From: Ochotona curzoniae
Taxonomy: Eukaryota; Chordata; Mammalia; Lagomorpha; Ochotonidae
DNA length: 64,000 bases
NCBI RefSeq assembly: GCF_017591425.1
Contig: NW_024466599.1
Location: 29,922,001 to 29,986,000 of the forward strand
Reading direction: 5' to 3'
In this document: one piece after another, positions 63,641 through 64,000 of the stretch
Numbering within the stretch: position 1 is the stretch's first letter
Layout: each line of letters begins with the position of its first letter
Made by a program: the position numbers and the translations under genes
Notes under the pieces: model-generated
What the model was told of the DNA's origin: nothing
The model's input: only the letters and a program-made list of their open reading frames with translations
Database searches by the model: none

Positions 63641-63960
63641 AGGGGAAAAAGGAACAGCCGCCCAGAATAAACAAAGGCTTCTCTGTGTGACTCTAATTAG
63701 AATGACAACTAATTGAAGGCAATTTATGTGGTTCTGGAAAGGTTAATAGAATTCATGTTTTTAGAGATGCTGAATTCAACTCAGCCTTAGCCAGAAACAA
63801 AAACCTAACCTTTATTCTCTTTAATTATTCGGTCAGAATAATTTCCTGGGAGCAAGTTCAACCTCTGGATGGCTCTAATTAAACACCAATGAACTTTGAA
63901 GCTGACATCAACTCATTCAGCTGCAACTCAATTTCCAAACTCACCTGCCATACAGGCTGG
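63641..63960. promoter_or_regulatory. Candidate conserved non-coding element
   Basis: AT-rich, repeat-free block in an otherwise GC-rich neighbourhood. Homeodomain-type cores TAATTA occur at 63694, 63822 and 63876, and TAATTG at 63710. The composition and motif density resemble developmental enhancers. No cross-species comparison was possible. Confidence 0.35.
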
Positions 63961-64000
63961 AGGTGCCAAAGTGGGGGAACATAACGGGGATGGGCATGGA

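Noticed and set aside
63264..63674. 136-codon open frame on -
   Set aside because: Composition is unremarkable for GC-rich intergenic DNA and no family matched. Left as unsupported rather than called a gene.
1..64000. tRNA genes suggested by A-box and B-box motifs
   Set aside because: All such boxes found lie in CSINE heads. They are tRNA-derived promoter relics, without a full cloverleaf.

Overview
The window is nuclear DNA of a placental mammal, almost certainly a lagomorph and most likely a pika (Ochotona). The evidence is dozens of copies of one tRNA-derived SINE, the lagomorph C-repeat (CSINE). Its young copies begin GGCCCGGCGCGGTGGCC, carry an RNA polymerase III B box like GGTTCTAATCC, and end in CCAATAAAAATAAATAAATCTT, a subtype I associate with pika rather than rabbit. 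The genus is an inference; the order is close to certain.

The only protein-coding gene I can support is EML4 (echinoderm microtubule-associated protein-like 4) on the + strand. The window opens inside intron 2 and holds exons 3 to 23 with the stop codon and 3'UTR. All introns are GT-AG and every junction keeps the frame. Together the exons encode about 893 residues (human-like numbers 71 to 963), or 904 if the 33-nt exon 6b is included. Exons 3-6 encode the Ser/Pro-rich basic linker. Exons 7-9 encode the HELP region and the entry into the tandem beta-propeller (TAPE) domain. Exons 10-23 encode the WD40-like blades, and the end of exon 23 encodes an acidic tail. Exons 6, 13 and 20 end after residues 222, 496 and 747, the EML4 boundaries of the common human EML4-ALK fusions, so numbering is unchanged to there. 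No exon of the gene carries a stop or frameshift.

Layout: 1-8346 is intron 2, rich in SINEs. 8347-51252 is exons 3-23. 51253 to about 53905 is the 3'UTR, ending at an AATAAA at 53880. 53.9-59.8 kb is a graveyard of degraded L1, CSINE and DNA-transposon pieces, including a nested SINE pair whose two target-site duplications can both be read. 59.8-63.6 kb is more GC-rich, with an LTR-like piece and a diverged direct repeat but no gene I recognise. 63.64-63.96 kb is an AT-rich block with clustered TAATTA motifs that could be a conserved regulatory element. COX7A2L, which follows EML4 in convergent orientation in human and mouse, is not visible here and would be expected beyond the right edge.

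I found no bacterial-type operon, CRISPR array, tRNA or rRNA gene, or novel protein system. The most interesting items are small: exon 6b with a downstream RBFOX-motif cluster, an apparently new stop at the EML4 C-terminus, a 34-bp templated duplication inside a MIR, a SINE ending about 27 nt from a splice acceptor, several inverted SINE chimeras, and a small foldback DNA element.
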